DNA of 64,000 bases from contig NZ_CP029642.1 of NCBI RefSeq assembly GCF_003268655.1, positions 930,001 to 994,000 on the forward strand, read 5' to 3'. Below are positions 33,238 through 43,000 of the stretch, piece after piece (positions within the stretch are counted from its first letter, which is position 1; every line of letters starts with the position of its first letter). The notes under the pieces are model-generated. The model was not told where the DNA came from, searched no databases, and saw only the letters and a program-made list of their open reading frames with translations. The stretch is from Arthrobacter dokdonellae (GTDB lineage Bacteria; Actinomycetota; Actinomycetes; Actinomycetales; Micrococcaceae). The position numbers were made by a program, and so were the translations under genes.

Positions 33238-36057
33238 ATGAGCTCTGAACTGCCCGCCACCCTGCTGGAAAACACCCAGGATCCTGCCGGGGACACGGAC
33301 CTGCGCCGCGACGTCCGCCGCGTCAGCACCCTGCTCGGCGAGTCCCTGGTCCGCCAGCACGGCCCGGAACTGCTGGCCATGGTGGAGCAGGTCCGGCTGC
33401 TGACCAAGGAGTCCAAGGAGGCCGCGCGCGGGGAGACGGGGACCGGCCCGTGGAGCGCGAACGACGTCGCCGAGCAGGTCCGCGAGGTCCTCGCCTCCCT
33501 GCCCCTCGAGCAGGCAACCGACCTTGTGCGCGCCTTTGCGTTTTACTTCCACCTGGCCAATGCCGCCGAGCAGGTCCACCGGGTCCGCAGCCTGCGCGCG
33601 CGGGCCGAAGAGGACGGCTGGCTGGCCAGGACCGTTGCCGATATCGCGGAGAAGGCCGGTGCCGAGGCGCTGCAAAAGGTGGTCGACGAACTGGACGTCC
33701 GCCCCATATTCACCGCCCACCCCACCGAGGCCTCACGCCGTTCGGTCCTGGACAAGGTGCGCAAGCTCTCCGACATCCTGGCCACGCCGTCCGCGGAAGG
33801 CAGCAGCGCGCGCAGCCGGCAGGACCGCAAGCTCGCGGAGATCATCGACCAGATGTGGCAGACGGACGAGCTCCGCAAGGTCCGCCCCACGCCGATGGAC
33901 GAGGCCCGCAACGCCATCTACTACCTGAACAACATCCTCACGGACGCCATGCCGGAGGTCCTGACCGAACTCAGCGGCCTCCTCGGGGCACATGGGGTGA
34001 CGCTGCCCGAGGACGCCGCGCCGCTGCGCTTCGGCTCCTGGATTGGCGGGGACCGGGACGGCAACCCCAACGTGACCCCGGACGTGACCCGCGACGTGCT
34101 GGTCCTGCAAAACGCGAACGCCGTGAAGATCAGCGTCGCGATGATCGACGAGCTGCTGAGCGTCCTCTCCAACTCCAGTTCCCTCTATGGCGCGGATGCG
34201 GAACTTCTGGAGTCCATCACGGTGGACCTGGCCAATTTGCCGGGGATCGACCCCCGCGTGCTTGAGCTCAACGCCGAGGAGCCGTACCGGCTCAAGCTCA
34301 CCTGCATCAAGGCCAAGCTGCTGAACACCCGGCGGCGCATCGCCGCGGACGCCCACCACGAGCCCGGCCGCGACTACGCGAACACCGCCGAACTCCTGGC
34401 GGACCTGGCCCTGCTGGAGACCTCCCTGCGCAACAACTCGGCCGCGCTGGTGGCGGACGGCGCCCTGGCCGCGGTCCGCCGCGCCGTCGCCTCCTTCGGC
34501 CTGCACCTGGCCACCCTGGACATCCGGGAGCACGCGGACCACCACCACGACGCCGTTGGGCAGTTGCTGGACCGGGTGGGCGAACTGCCCGGCCCCTACG
34601 CGGAACTGGACCGGGCCGGGCGCCTGCAGGTCCTTAGCCGGGAGCTGGCCAGCCACCGCCCGCTCTCCGGCCACCCCATCAAGCTCGACGGCGCGGCGGA
34701 TGGCACGTACGACGTCTTCCGCGTGGTGCGCCGGGCGCTGCGCACGTACGGGCCGGACGTCGTCGAAACCTACATCATCTCGATGACCCGCGGCGCCGAC
34801 GACGTCCTGGCCCCGGCCGTGCTGGCACGCGAGGCAGGCCTGGTCCAGGTCACGGGGGACAACAGGTATGCGAAGATCGGGTTCGCGCCGCTGCTGGAGA
34901 CTGTGGAGGAACTGCGCGCGTCTGGTGAAATTGTGGACCAGCTGCTCTCCGACCCCACCTACCGGGAGCTGGTGCGACTGCGCGGCAATGTCCAGGAAAT
35001 CATGCTCGGATATTCGGACTCCAACAAGGAATCCGGCGTCATGACCAGTCAGTGGGAGATCCACAAGACCCAGCGGAAGCTGCGCGACGTGGCGGTCAAG
35101 CACGGAGTCAACGTGCGCATGTTCCACGGGCGCGGCGGATCCGTGGGCCGCGGCGGCGGTCCCACCTATGACGCCATCCTGGCCCAGCCCAACGGCGTGC
35201 TTGAAGGCGCCATCAAGTTCACCGAGCAGGGGGAGGTCATCTCCGACAAGTACTCGCTTCCCGAGCTGGCCCGCGAGAACCTGGAGCTTTCGCTGGCCGC
35301 CGTCATGCAGGGCTCCGCGCTGCACCAGGCCCCCCGCCACACCGAGGACGACCTGGTCCGCTTCGGCGAGGTCATGGAAATTGTCTCCGGCGCCGCCTTT
35401 GCCAGCTACCGCGCCTTGATTGACGACGCCGACCTGCCCGCCTACTTCCTGGCCTCCACCCCGGTGGAACAGCTGGGCAGCCTGAACATCGGCTCCCGCC
35501 CATCCAAGCGGCCCGACTCCGGCTCCGGGCTGGGCGGGCTGCGCGCCATCCCGTGGGTGTTCGGCTGGACCCAGTCCCGGCAGATCGTGCCCGGGTGGTT
35601 CGGCGTGGGCTCCGGCCTCAAGGCGGCCCGCGAGGCCGGCCGCGAAGCCGAGCTGGCGGAAATGCTGGCGCACTGGCGCTTCTTCTCCTCCACCATCTCC
35701 AACGTGGAAATGACCCTGGCCAAGACGGACATGGACATCGCCGCGCATTACGTACGCACCCTGGTGCCGGAGTCCCTGACGCACCTGTTTGCCACCATCC
35801 GCGCGGAGTACGACCTCACCGTGGCGGAAATCCAGCGGCTCACGGGCGAGGCCGAGCTCCTGGACAAGCAGCCGCTGCTCAAGCGCTCCCTGAACGTGCG
35901 CGACCAGTACCTGGACCCCATCTCCTACCTTCAGGTGGAACTGCTGCGCCGCGTCCGCGAGGCCGGAATCGCCAAGGCCGAGGTGGACGAGCGCCTCCAG
36001 CGGGCCATGCTCATCACCATTAACGGCGTCGCCGCCGGCCTGCGGAACACCGGATAG
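33238..36057 (+). CDS. ppc: Phosphoenolpyruvate carboxylase
   Basis: A 939-residue enzyme that adds bicarbonate to PEP to give oxaloacetate, refilling the TCA cycle. Catalytic landmarks are [16 protein letters not shown] with the essential His, [54 protein letters not shown] with the mobile Arg loop, and [13 protein letters not shown]. The C-terminus ends [12 protein letters not shown], the carboxyl region that binds allosteric effectors. Length is normal for bacteria. The start [10 protein letters not shown] has GTAAGGAC upstream. A monocistronic unit. Confidence 0.98.
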   Translation: MSSELPATLLENTQDPAGDTDLRRDVRRVSTLLGESLVRQHGPELLAMVEQVRLLTKESKEAARGETGTGPWSANDVAEQVREVLASLPLEQATDLVRAFAFYFHLANAAEQVHRVRSLRARAEEDGWLARTVADIAEKAGAEALQKVVDELDVRPIFTAHPTEASRRSVLDKVRKLSDILATPSAEGSSARSRQDRKLAEIIDQMWQTDELRKVRPTPMDEARNAIYYLNNILTDAMPEVLTELSGLLGAHGVTLPEDAAPLRFGSWIGGDRDGNPNVTPDVTRDVLVLQNANAVKISVAMIDELLSVLSNSSSLYGADAELLESITVDLANLPGIDPRVLELNAEEPYRLKLTCIKAKLLNTRRRIAADAHHEPGRDYANTAELLADLALLETSLRNNSAALVADGALAAVRRAVASFGLHLATLDIREHADHHHDAVGQLLDRVGELPGPYAELDRAGRLQVLSRELASHRPLSGHPIKLDGAADGTYDVFRVVRRALRTYGPDVVETYIISMTRGADDVLAPAVLAREAGLVQVTGDNRYAKIGFAPLLETVEELRASGEIVDQLLSDPTYRELVRLRGNVQEIMLGYSDSNKESGVMTSQWEIHKTQRKLRDVAVKHGVNVRMFHGRGGSVGRGGGPTYDAILAQPNGVLEGAIKFTEQGEVISDKYSLPELARENLELSLAAVMQGSALHQAPRHTEDDLVRFGEVMEIVSGAAFASYRALIDDADLPAYFLASTPVEQLGSLNIGSRPSKRPDSGSGLGGLRAIPWVFGWTQSRQIVPGWFGVGSGLKAAREAGREAELAEMLAHWRFFSSTISNVEMTLAKTDMDIAAHYVRTLVPESLTHLFATIRAEYDLTVAEIQRLTGEAELLDKQPLLKRSLNVRDQYLDPISYLQVELLRRVREAGIAKAEVDERLQRAMLITINGVAAGLRNTG

Positions 36058-36215
36058 GCGAAGGTTCGCCGGAAAGGCAGGCATGCCCTCGGCTGCTTTC
36101 CGATCCTCGGCCGCGGGCGGCCTCCGGTCTCCCTGACGCAGCCTACGAGCAAACCAGCCCCTCCGGCGCGTTGGTCGTGACCATGGATCACGACAAGCGC
36201 CGCTAGGCTGGGCCA

Positions 36216-36521
36216 ATGCCTTCCTTCCGCGCCACCATCCAGATCACCGGCCTGCGCCCCGGGCACGCCCCGGAGGAGGTCATGGACACGGCCGTGGCCG
36301 TGGTGGCCTCCCGGCACGTGGTGGAGGCCAACCAGCTCGACGTCGTGGCCGGGGTTCCGCGCATCACGGTACGTTTCATGGTGGAGGGCAGCGAGTACGA
36401 CGCCGAAAACCACCTGGCGCGGGACACCGCGGCCTCCCTGCAGCACGGCCTGGGCTCCGTGGCACTGACAGGCGCCCTGCGCACCTTCCGCCGTTCGGCA
36501 GGAAAATGGCTCCCGCTCTGA
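36216..36521 (+). CDS. Hypothetical protein, 101 aa
   Basis: A small soluble protein MPSFRATIQITGLRPGHAPE with alternating beta and alpha pattern (two beta-alpha-beta units), perhaps a ferredoxin-like fold. No family was recognised. No strong binding site before the ATG at 36216. It is followed by the hairpin at 36591-36660. Confidence 0.6.
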   Translation: MPSFRATIQITGLRPGHAPEEVMDTAVAVVASRHVVEANQLDVVAGVPRITVRFMVEGSEYDAENHLARDTAASLQHGLGSVALTGALRTFRRSAGKWLPL

Positions 36522-36590
36522 GCCAGCCCGGTTCCGTGTGGCAGAAGTTGGACGGGACGGACGTCCGCGCAAACCCTCCCGAAATTCGCC

Positions 36591-36660
36591 AACTGGCCCG
36601 CAGTAGATGTCGAAAAAACGCGATTTCGCGACGTTTTTCGACATCTACTGCGGGTCAGTT
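36591..36660. terminator. 27-bp-arm hairpin between convergent genes
   Basis: 36591-36617 pairs with 36634-36660 with one mismatch; arms contain CAGTAGATGTCGAAAAA, so the stem ends in A/T runs on both strands near the loop. It overlaps the stop codon of the pseudouridine synthase gene on the minus strand and follows the small plus-strand gene, so it can serve both. Confidence 0.8.
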
Positions 36661-37581
36661 GTGGGCCGGGAACGCGGCGAGGCGCAGCTTGGAGGAGTAC
36701 CGGGCCGGCAGCCCCGTGAGCGGGTCGGTAAAGGAAATGCTGTGCGCCAGCAGCTGCAGCGGTTTGCTGTAGTCGTCCGGCGCCTGTTCTTCGAGCACGG
36801 GATAGAACGGGTCGTTGAGGATGCCGATGCCCGCGGAAGCCAGGTGGACGCGCAGCTGGTGGGTCTTGCCGGTGCGCGGCTGGAGGTCGTAGAGGCCCAG
36901 CTGCCGGCCGGTTGCGGCGTCCATCCGCGTGTCCATCAGCTCGATCCTGGTTTCCGCGTTGGGTTCCCCGGGCACTTCCTCGGCCAGCAGATATGTGCGG
37001 GACTTGACCATGCGGCTGCGCACCACCAGCGGAAAATCCAGCCCGGGGCGGACGGGCGCCACGGCCCGGTACGTCTTCTGGATGCGCCGCTTTTCAAAGA
37101 GCAGCTGGTACGTGCCGCGGGTTTCCGGATTGGCCGAAAACAGCAGGACGCCGGCCGTCATGCGGTCCAGGCGGTGGATCGGCACCAGGTCCGGCAGGTC
37201 CAGCAGCACGCGCAGGCGGACAAGGGCCGATTCCTGCACGTACATGCCGCCGGGCGTGGTGGGCAGGAAATGGGGCTTGTCCACCACCACCAGGTTCTCG
37301 TCCTGGTGCAGGATGGACAGTTCCACGGGCAGCCGCTTCTCCACGGGCAGCTCGCGGTAGTACCAAATGAACACGTGCTCGTGCAACGGGGTCTGCGGGG
37401 TGACCACCTCGCCGCCGAGGGCCTTGACCTCGCCGCGGACAAAACGGTCCACAATGCCCGCCGGGTCGACGTGGTTGAACTTGTCCAGCACGTACTCCAT
37501 CGCGGTGGCCCACGGGCCGTCCTCCGGCATCCGCATGCGCGTCGCATTGACCCCGTTGCGGACGGGAAGGGGGGATTTCAT
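36655..37581 (-). CDS. RluA-family RNA pseudouridine synthase
   Basis: A 308-residue enzyme that isomerises uridine in rRNA or tRNA. The catalytic motif HRLDRMTAGVLLFS carries the nucleophilic Asp; DENLVVVDKPHFLPTTPGG precedes it and LQPRTGKTHQLRVHLASAGI with NDPFYPV follows, the standard RluA order. No S4 domain is present; the N-terminus is a shorter helical region. ATG at 37581 is preferred over the GTG one codon earlier because AAGGG is then better placed. Target site cannot be told from sequence. Confidence 0.9.
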   Translation of the reverse strand: MKSPLPVRNGVNATRMRMPEDGPWATAMEYVLDKFNHVDPAGIVDRFVRGEVKALGGEVVTPQTPLHEHVFIWYYRELPVEKRLPVELSILHQDENLVVVDKPHFLPTTPGGMYVQESALVRLRVLLDLPDLVPIHRLDRMTAGVLLFSANPETRGTYQLLFEKRRIQKTYRAVAPVRPGLDFPLVVRSRMVKSRTYLLAEEVPGEPNAETRIELMDTRMDAATGRQLGLYDLQPRTGKTHQLRVHLASAGIGILNDPFYPVLEEQAPDDYSKPLQLLAHSISFTDPLTGLPARYSSKLRLAAFPAHN

Positions 37582-37745
37582 CACCCTTCAAGGGTACCCA
37601 GCGTTCCTGAACGCCCGGACCACGGCCGCCCGGGGCACGCACGCCCGCCCGGTGCCTGCCCGGGCCGGGGTAAAGTCGATCGTGACGGCCGGTGCCGCCT
37701 CTGCGGCTATGTCACGGCCGATGGACCTGACGAGGGGGTGCAAAA

Positions 37746-38936
37746 GTGAACCGGCGCGGTGTTGCCATGATGTCCTCGGCCCACATGGTCGACGACCTCT
37801 ATCAGGGCGCGGTCCCGGCCATGCTGCCCTTCTTCGTCTCCGAACGCCACTACAGCTACGCGGCGGTGGCGGGGCTGACGCTGGCGGCCACCATGCTGTC
37901 CTCCGTGGTCCAGCCTGCCTTCGGCGTGTGGAGCGACCGCAAGCCCCGGCGCTGGCTCGTACCGGCCGGAATGACCTTGGCGGCGCTCGGCGTCGGGGCC
38001 GCCGGATGGTTCCCCGGCTATGCAGTGACCTGGGTGATGGTCGCCATCTCCGGCATCGGCATCGCGGCATTCCACCCCTCGGCAGCCAGCGCGGCGCGGC
38101 GCGCGTCCGGGGACAGCAACCGCGGCATGAGCGTCTTCGCCCTGGGCGGCAACGTGGGCTTCGCGCTCGGGACGCTCCTGGCGACGCCGGTCCTGCTGTG
38201 GCTGGGACTGCGCGGCACCGCCCTCCTGGTTCTGCCCGCGCTCGTCATGGCGTCGATCCTGGTGAAATGGCTCCGCCCGGTGCTCGACGGGCCCGCGGAC
38301 GCGCCGCATCCGTCCAGCATGCCCTCGGGCCGTGACAACTGGCCGGAATTCCTCAAGCTCACGTCCGTCGTCGTGGTGCGTTCCATCGTCTTTTTCGGGC
38401 TGAGCTCCTTCCTTGCCCTCTATTTCATCCACGGGCTGGGCGCCTCCGAAGTTGTGGGCGGGGCCGCCCTGACGGTGTTCCTGGCCTCGGGCGCAGTGGG
38501 GACGCTGCTGGGCGGCTGGCTGGCGGACCGGTTCGGGCCGCTCATTTCCATCCGCTATGGCTTTGCCTTCTGCATCCCCGCCATGGTGGGCCTGGTCCTG
38601 GCTCCGGAATGGCATGTCGCCTTCGTCTTTGTGGCGCTGACCGGGCTGGGCGTGTTTGTGCCGTTCAGCGTCTTTGTCATCCTGGGGCAGAATTACCTTC
38701 CCAACCGGGTCGGCACGGCCAGCGGTGTCACGGTGGGCCTTGCCGTCACCGTGGGAGGCCTGTTCAACCCGGTGCTGGGCACGCTCGCGGACAGGTCAAC
38801 CCTGCACTTTGCGCTCGTGGTGTTGATAGCCCTGCCTGCCGTGGCCCTCGTGCTGTCGGCCTTCCTGCGTGATCCCGCGGCCGCCGCGCGGACCTCGACG
38901 CAGCTCCCGGATCCGGCCGCCCAGCCGGACGGGTGA
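37746..38936 (+). CDS. MFS transporter, fosmidomycin-resistance (Fsr)-like
   Basis: A 396-residue permease of 12 segments. The N-terminal SSAHMVDDLYQGAVPAMLPF is the typical Fsr opening, followed by VVQPAFGVWSDRKPRRWLVP (motif A) and GIAAFHPSAASAARRASGD. These export proteins give resistance to fosmidomycin and related compounds in other bacteria; the natural role here is unknown. Start GTG at 37746; a Met eight codons in is an alternative. The last 20 residues are polar. Ends 2 bases from the converging nei2 stop. Confidence 0.88.
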   Translation: MNRRGVAMMSSAHMVDDLYQGAVPAMLPFFVSERHYSYAAVAGLTLAATMLSSVVQPAFGVWSDRKPRRWLVPAGMTLAALGVGAAGWFPGYAVTWVMVAISGIGIAAFHPSAASAARRASGDSNRGMSVFALGGNVGFALGTLLATPVLLWLGLRGTALLVLPALVMASILVKWLRPVLDGPADAPHPSSMPSGRDNWPEFLKLTSVVVVRSIVFFGLSSFLALYFIHGLGASEVVGGAALTVFLASGAVGTLLGGWLADRFGPLISIRYGFAFCIPAMVGLVLAPEWHVAFVFVALTGLGVFVPFSVFVILGQNYLPNRVGTASGVTVGLAVTVGGLFNPVLGTLADRSTLHFALVVLIALPAVALVLSAFLRDPAAAARTSTQLPDPAAQPDG

Positions 38937-38938
38937 CC

Positions 38939-39787
38939 TCAGCGTTCCACAGGCTGGCAGCGCGGACACCAGTAAATGTCCCGCGGGGCCCGCAAGGGAA
39001 ACTCGGGGTCGCCCTGTTTCGCGTGCCGGATCAAGGAGCCGCACCTCTTGCACGGCTTCCCCGCCAGCCCATACACCCACACCGCGGCGTCGCCCCGCGC
39101 GGGCCCGCCGGTAGTGCTGCGGAACCGGTCCTTGTTGGCCTCCAGCAGCCGTTTGGCCAGGTCCACGATCCGCGGCATCCCGGTCGCGGCCGCCACGGGG
39201 GTCCCCGGGTGCACGCCGCCCAAAAAGCAGAGCTCGTTGCGGTAGATGTTGCCGATCCCGGCCAGGTTCCGCTGGTCCAAAAGCGCCAGGCCGACGGGTC
39301 GCTGCGGAGCTGAACGCAGCCTCCGCAAGGCCTCCTCCGCGTCCCAGTCCGGCCCCAGCAGGTCCGGTCCCAGATGTGCGACGGCGGTTTCCGCCTCCGC
39401 CACCGAGAGGACTTCCAGCGTGGCCAGTGAGAACCCGACGGCCACCGCCCGGGCGGTGGAGAGAACGGCCCTCGCCGTGTGCGCCGGGCGGCGCCATTTG
39501 GGTGCCGTGCCGTGGCGCGCCCCGGCCGTATTCCCGGAGACGTATATGTCCCAGTGGCCCTCCATGGCCAGGTGCGAATGGATCACGGCATCGGGCTGGT
39601 CCGGTGACGGACCGGGCAGCAGCATCATGAGGTGCTTGCCGCGGGAGGTGACCGACTGCACCGTGCGGCCGGTGAAGTCCACGGTGGCCAGCGACGGCAC
39701 ACGGAAGTCGCACCCGGACAGGACCTGGCCGCCGAGGGCCGCGTTGAGGTCGCGGGCCTGCCGCCAGACGCTGTCGCCCTCAGGCAC
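38939..39787 (-). CDS. nei2: Endonuclease VIII-type DNA glycosylase (Nei2)
   Basis: A 282-residue bifunctional glycosylase/AP lyase that removes oxidised pyrimidines. After Met removal the catalytic Pro is first (VPEGDSVWRQA, GTG start at 39787 behind GGAGGG); the conserved Lys is in SRGKHLMMLL; the helix-two-turn-helix is LAGIGNIYRNEL; a C-terminal zinc finger has CKRC and CPRC. The PEGDSVW start is typical of the actinobacterial Nei2 class rather than Fpg (PELPEVE). It lies after lhr on the same strand, an association found in other actinobacteria. Confidence 0.93.
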   Translation of the reverse strand: MPEGDSVWRQARDLNAALGGQVLSGCDFRVPSLATVDFTGRTVQSVTSRGKHLMMLLPGPSPDQPDAVIHSHLAMEGHWDIYVSGNTAGARHGTAPKWRRPAHTARAVLSTARAVAVGFSLATLEVLSVAEAETAVAHLGPDLLGPDWDAEEALRRLRSAPQRPVGLALLDQRNLAGIGNIYRNELCFLGGVHPGTPVAAATGMPRIVDLAKRLLEANKDRFRSTTGGPARGDAAVWVYGLAGKPCKRCGSLIRHAKQGDPEFPLRAPRDIYWCPRCQPVER

Positions 39788-39800
39788 GCCCGCCCTCCTT

Positions 39801-39934
39801 CGTTGAGGTTGGAGATAACCACGCCCCGCCCCGCTGGAGATCACGACATCCTGAGATGGGCCCACGCGCCCGAGGGACCCGCCGCGAGCTTGCGAGTGGT
39901 GGGAGGGTGTGGGGATTATCTCGAACCTCGACGG
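39801..39934. repeat. Dispersed intergenic repeat element with inverted ends
   Basis: The left end CGTTGAGGTTGGAGATAACC (39801) and the right end GGGGATTATCTCGAACCTCG (39911-39930) are imperfect inverted repeats. The interior 39858-39910 matches one unit of the 54-bp tandem repeat at 23975-24178. The left end equals the arm of the hairpin at 32424. It lies between lhr and nei2, in the leader of nei2. Confidence 0.75.
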
Positions 39935-40005
39935 CGTGCGGCAGCTTCATCTCCACGGCACGTGGGCGTGTGCGTTCGCCCGCGTGGGCCGGCTCGACGG
40001 CGGCT

Positions 40006-43000
40006 TCAGGCACGGATCCGCACCCCGGACGGCGAACTGTAGGCGCCGGCGTCGAGCAGGGCGGCAGCCAGCGGCGTGTCCAGGATCCCGGCCCCGTTGA
40101 CCTTCTCCATCGCCAGCTTGTCCGCGCCCCCACGCTTGACGACCTGCACCAAGGCGCGGGCAGCGAGCGCCACGGAGGCTTCGTGCCCGCTGAAGCACAA
40201 CAGCGTCTTGCCGCCGCGCTCCACATACAGGACCAGGGCGCCGTCGACCATCACCACCAGCGCGCCGGCCTTCCGGCCCGGGCGGTGCCCCGACTCCAGT
40301 GGCGGCCACGCCAGCGCGGCGCCGTAAGGATTGGCGGGGTCCGTGGCGGCAAGCGCCAGGGCCCGGGGCGGCCGCGGGCCGGCGGCGGCATCCTCGCTAA
40401 ACGCGCGCAACCGGTCCACCGTGGCGGGAACCGCGAACTGCGCCGCCCCCAGATGTTCGATGAAATACCCGCGCCGGCACCTGCCTGTCTCCTCCAGGCG
40501 GGCCAGGACCTTGTACATCAGGCCGAACCCGCCGGGCAGCCCGGCGGCCATGACGGAACCGCGCGTCACCACCCCGTACCGGTCCAGAAACAGCTCGGCC
40601 AGGGCATGGCTGCGCAGCGTGTTTTGGGCGGCGTCCGGTTTCCCTTCCGCGCCGGCTGGCCCCTGCGCCGGGAGCAGGCTCCACCGCCCCGCGCCCAGCG
40701 GCGGCGCGCCGCGCTGCGCCAACGCTGCCCTGCCCGGCAGCCGCCCATAGCGCCCCGCCCGGGCAGGCCGGAGGCGCGAAGGCGCCGGGCGCTGCCGGTG
40801 CGCCGAATGGCCGCCAGCCAGCAGCGCGCGCACGGGGGCGAAGGTGTCGTTGCTGATCAGGCCGGCCCAAAACAGTTCCCACAGGGCCGCGGTGAGTTCG
40901 TCGTCGCCGGGAACATCGTCCGGGCCGCCGGCCGACATTTCACGCAGCTGGTGGAAGAAGTAGGCGCCTCCTCCGGACAGGCCGGAAAGCACGCGGGCGG
41001 CCAGCCCGGTTTCGGCAAAGTCGGCCGGCCGGTTCAGCGTGAGTTCGGCGGATTCGGCCAGGTGCAGGCTCAGCCAGCCGTCGCTGCCACCCAGGGCGCC
41101 GGTGCCGGAGAGCAGCACCTCGCCGGTGGCCGTGAGCTCGTCCAGCATGGCCGGGCGGTAGTCGGCCACGCGCTGCGACAGCACCAGCGGCTCCCACGCC
41201 GACGCCGGAATCGGCACGCCCGCCAGCTGGTCCACCACCGTCAGCAGGCCGTCCAGGCCGCGCAGCGCGGGCGCTCCGGAGGCCTCGGAGACGTGCTGCC
41301 AGGCCGGCAGGAAGCGCCCAAACGTGGCCGGATCCACCGGTTCCACCTCCGCGCGCAGGGCGGCCAGGGACCGCCGGCGCAGCCGCCGCAGCACCTCGAC
41401 GCCGCACCACTCCGGAACGCCGGTCTCGGCACGGTTGGGCAAAAACTCGCCCTCGGTGACACGCTTGTCGGCCGCCAGCCGTGCCAGCCCTGAATGGACG
41501 ACGGCGACGCCCAGCCCCAGCCGTGCCGCCACTTCCGCGGCGGTGAACGGACCGTGTGTGCGGGCATGCCGGCCCAGCAGGTCGCCGAGGGGGTCGGCCA
41601 CGGGCTCAATGAACGCGAGCGGCACGCCCATGGGCAGCGGGATGCCCAGCGCGTCGCGAAGCCGGGCGGAGTCTTCGATGGCGGCAAAGCGTTCCTCGCC
41701 GGCCATGTTGACCCGCAGTGCCCGGTTGGCGGCCACGAGGTCGGCCAGGTGCCCCGCGGCCCCGGCGTCCGCGCCGGGAACCAGCCGCAACGCAACCTCA
41801 TCGACGGTCAGCGGGCCGAGCAGCCGCAGCAGGTCCGCGACGCCCTCCAGCCCGCGGGCCCGCCGGTCCGTGTCCCGGCCGTCGCCCGGGAGCCGCTGGA
41901 GTTCCGCCTCGGTGGCGGCGATGACCTTCGGGTCCAGCAGTTCGCGCAGTTCCGCCCGGCCCAGCAGCTCGTCCAGCAGGGCCGGGTCCAGGGACAGCGC
42001 GGCGGCGCGGCGCTCGGCCAGCGGGGAGTCGCCTTCGTACAGGAAGGAGGCAACGTAGCCGAACAGCAGGGACCGGGCGAAGGGGGAGGGCTGCGCCGTC
42101 GTGGTTTCCACGATCCGCAGTTCACGCCGCTCGATGGACGCAGCGATGTCCTTCAGCGCGGGAAGGTCGTAGACGTCCTGCAGGCATTCGCGGACGGTTT
42201 CCAGCACGATCGGGAACTGCGGGTATTTCCTGGCGACGTCCAGCAGCTGGGCGGAGCGCTGGCGCTGCTGCCACAGCGGGGACCGCTTGCCCGGATTCTG
42301 CCGGGGCAGGAGCAGGGCGCGGGCGGCGCATTCCCGGAAGCGGCTGGCAAACAGGGCGGAACCACCCACCTCCGCCGTGACGATGCCGTCCAGTTCGTCG
42401 GGCTCAAAGAGGAACAGCTCGGCCCCGGGAGGTTCGTCGTCCATGAGGGGCACGCGGAGCACAATGCCGTCGTCGGACGCCATGGCGGAGCCGTCCAGTC
42501 CGTAGCGTTCGTGCAGCCGGGCGGCCACGGCCAGCGCCCAGGGCGCGTGGACGGGCATGCCGAAGGGGCTGTGCAGGACCACACGCCAGTCACCGAGCTC
42601 GTCGTGGAAGCGCTCGACCATGAGCGTCCGGTCGTCGGGGACCTGGAATGTGGCCGCCTTTTGCTCGTTCAAATAGCCCAGCAGGTTGTTCGCGGCCCAC
42701 GCATCCAGGCCGGTGGCCCGGCACCGTGCCAACGCCTCCCCGCGCGGTGCGGCGCTGACCTCGCGGATGAACGCGCCCAGCGCCCGGCCCAGTTCCACGG
42801 GCCGGCCCAGGGAGTCGCCCTTCCAGAACGGCAGTTTGCCCGGCTGTCCGAACGCCGGGGAGACCAGCACGCGGTCGAAGGTGATGTCCTCGATCTTCCA
42901 GCTGGTGGCGCCGAGCGCAAAGACGTCGCCCACGCGGGATTCGTAGACCATCTCCTCGTCGAGTTCGCCCACGCGCCGCCCGCCCTTGGCGGTCTTGCCG

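Noticed and set aside
33733..36216. 827-codon minus-strand frame opposite ppc
   Set aside because: Shadow of PEP carboxylase, which has all its motifs on the plus strand.
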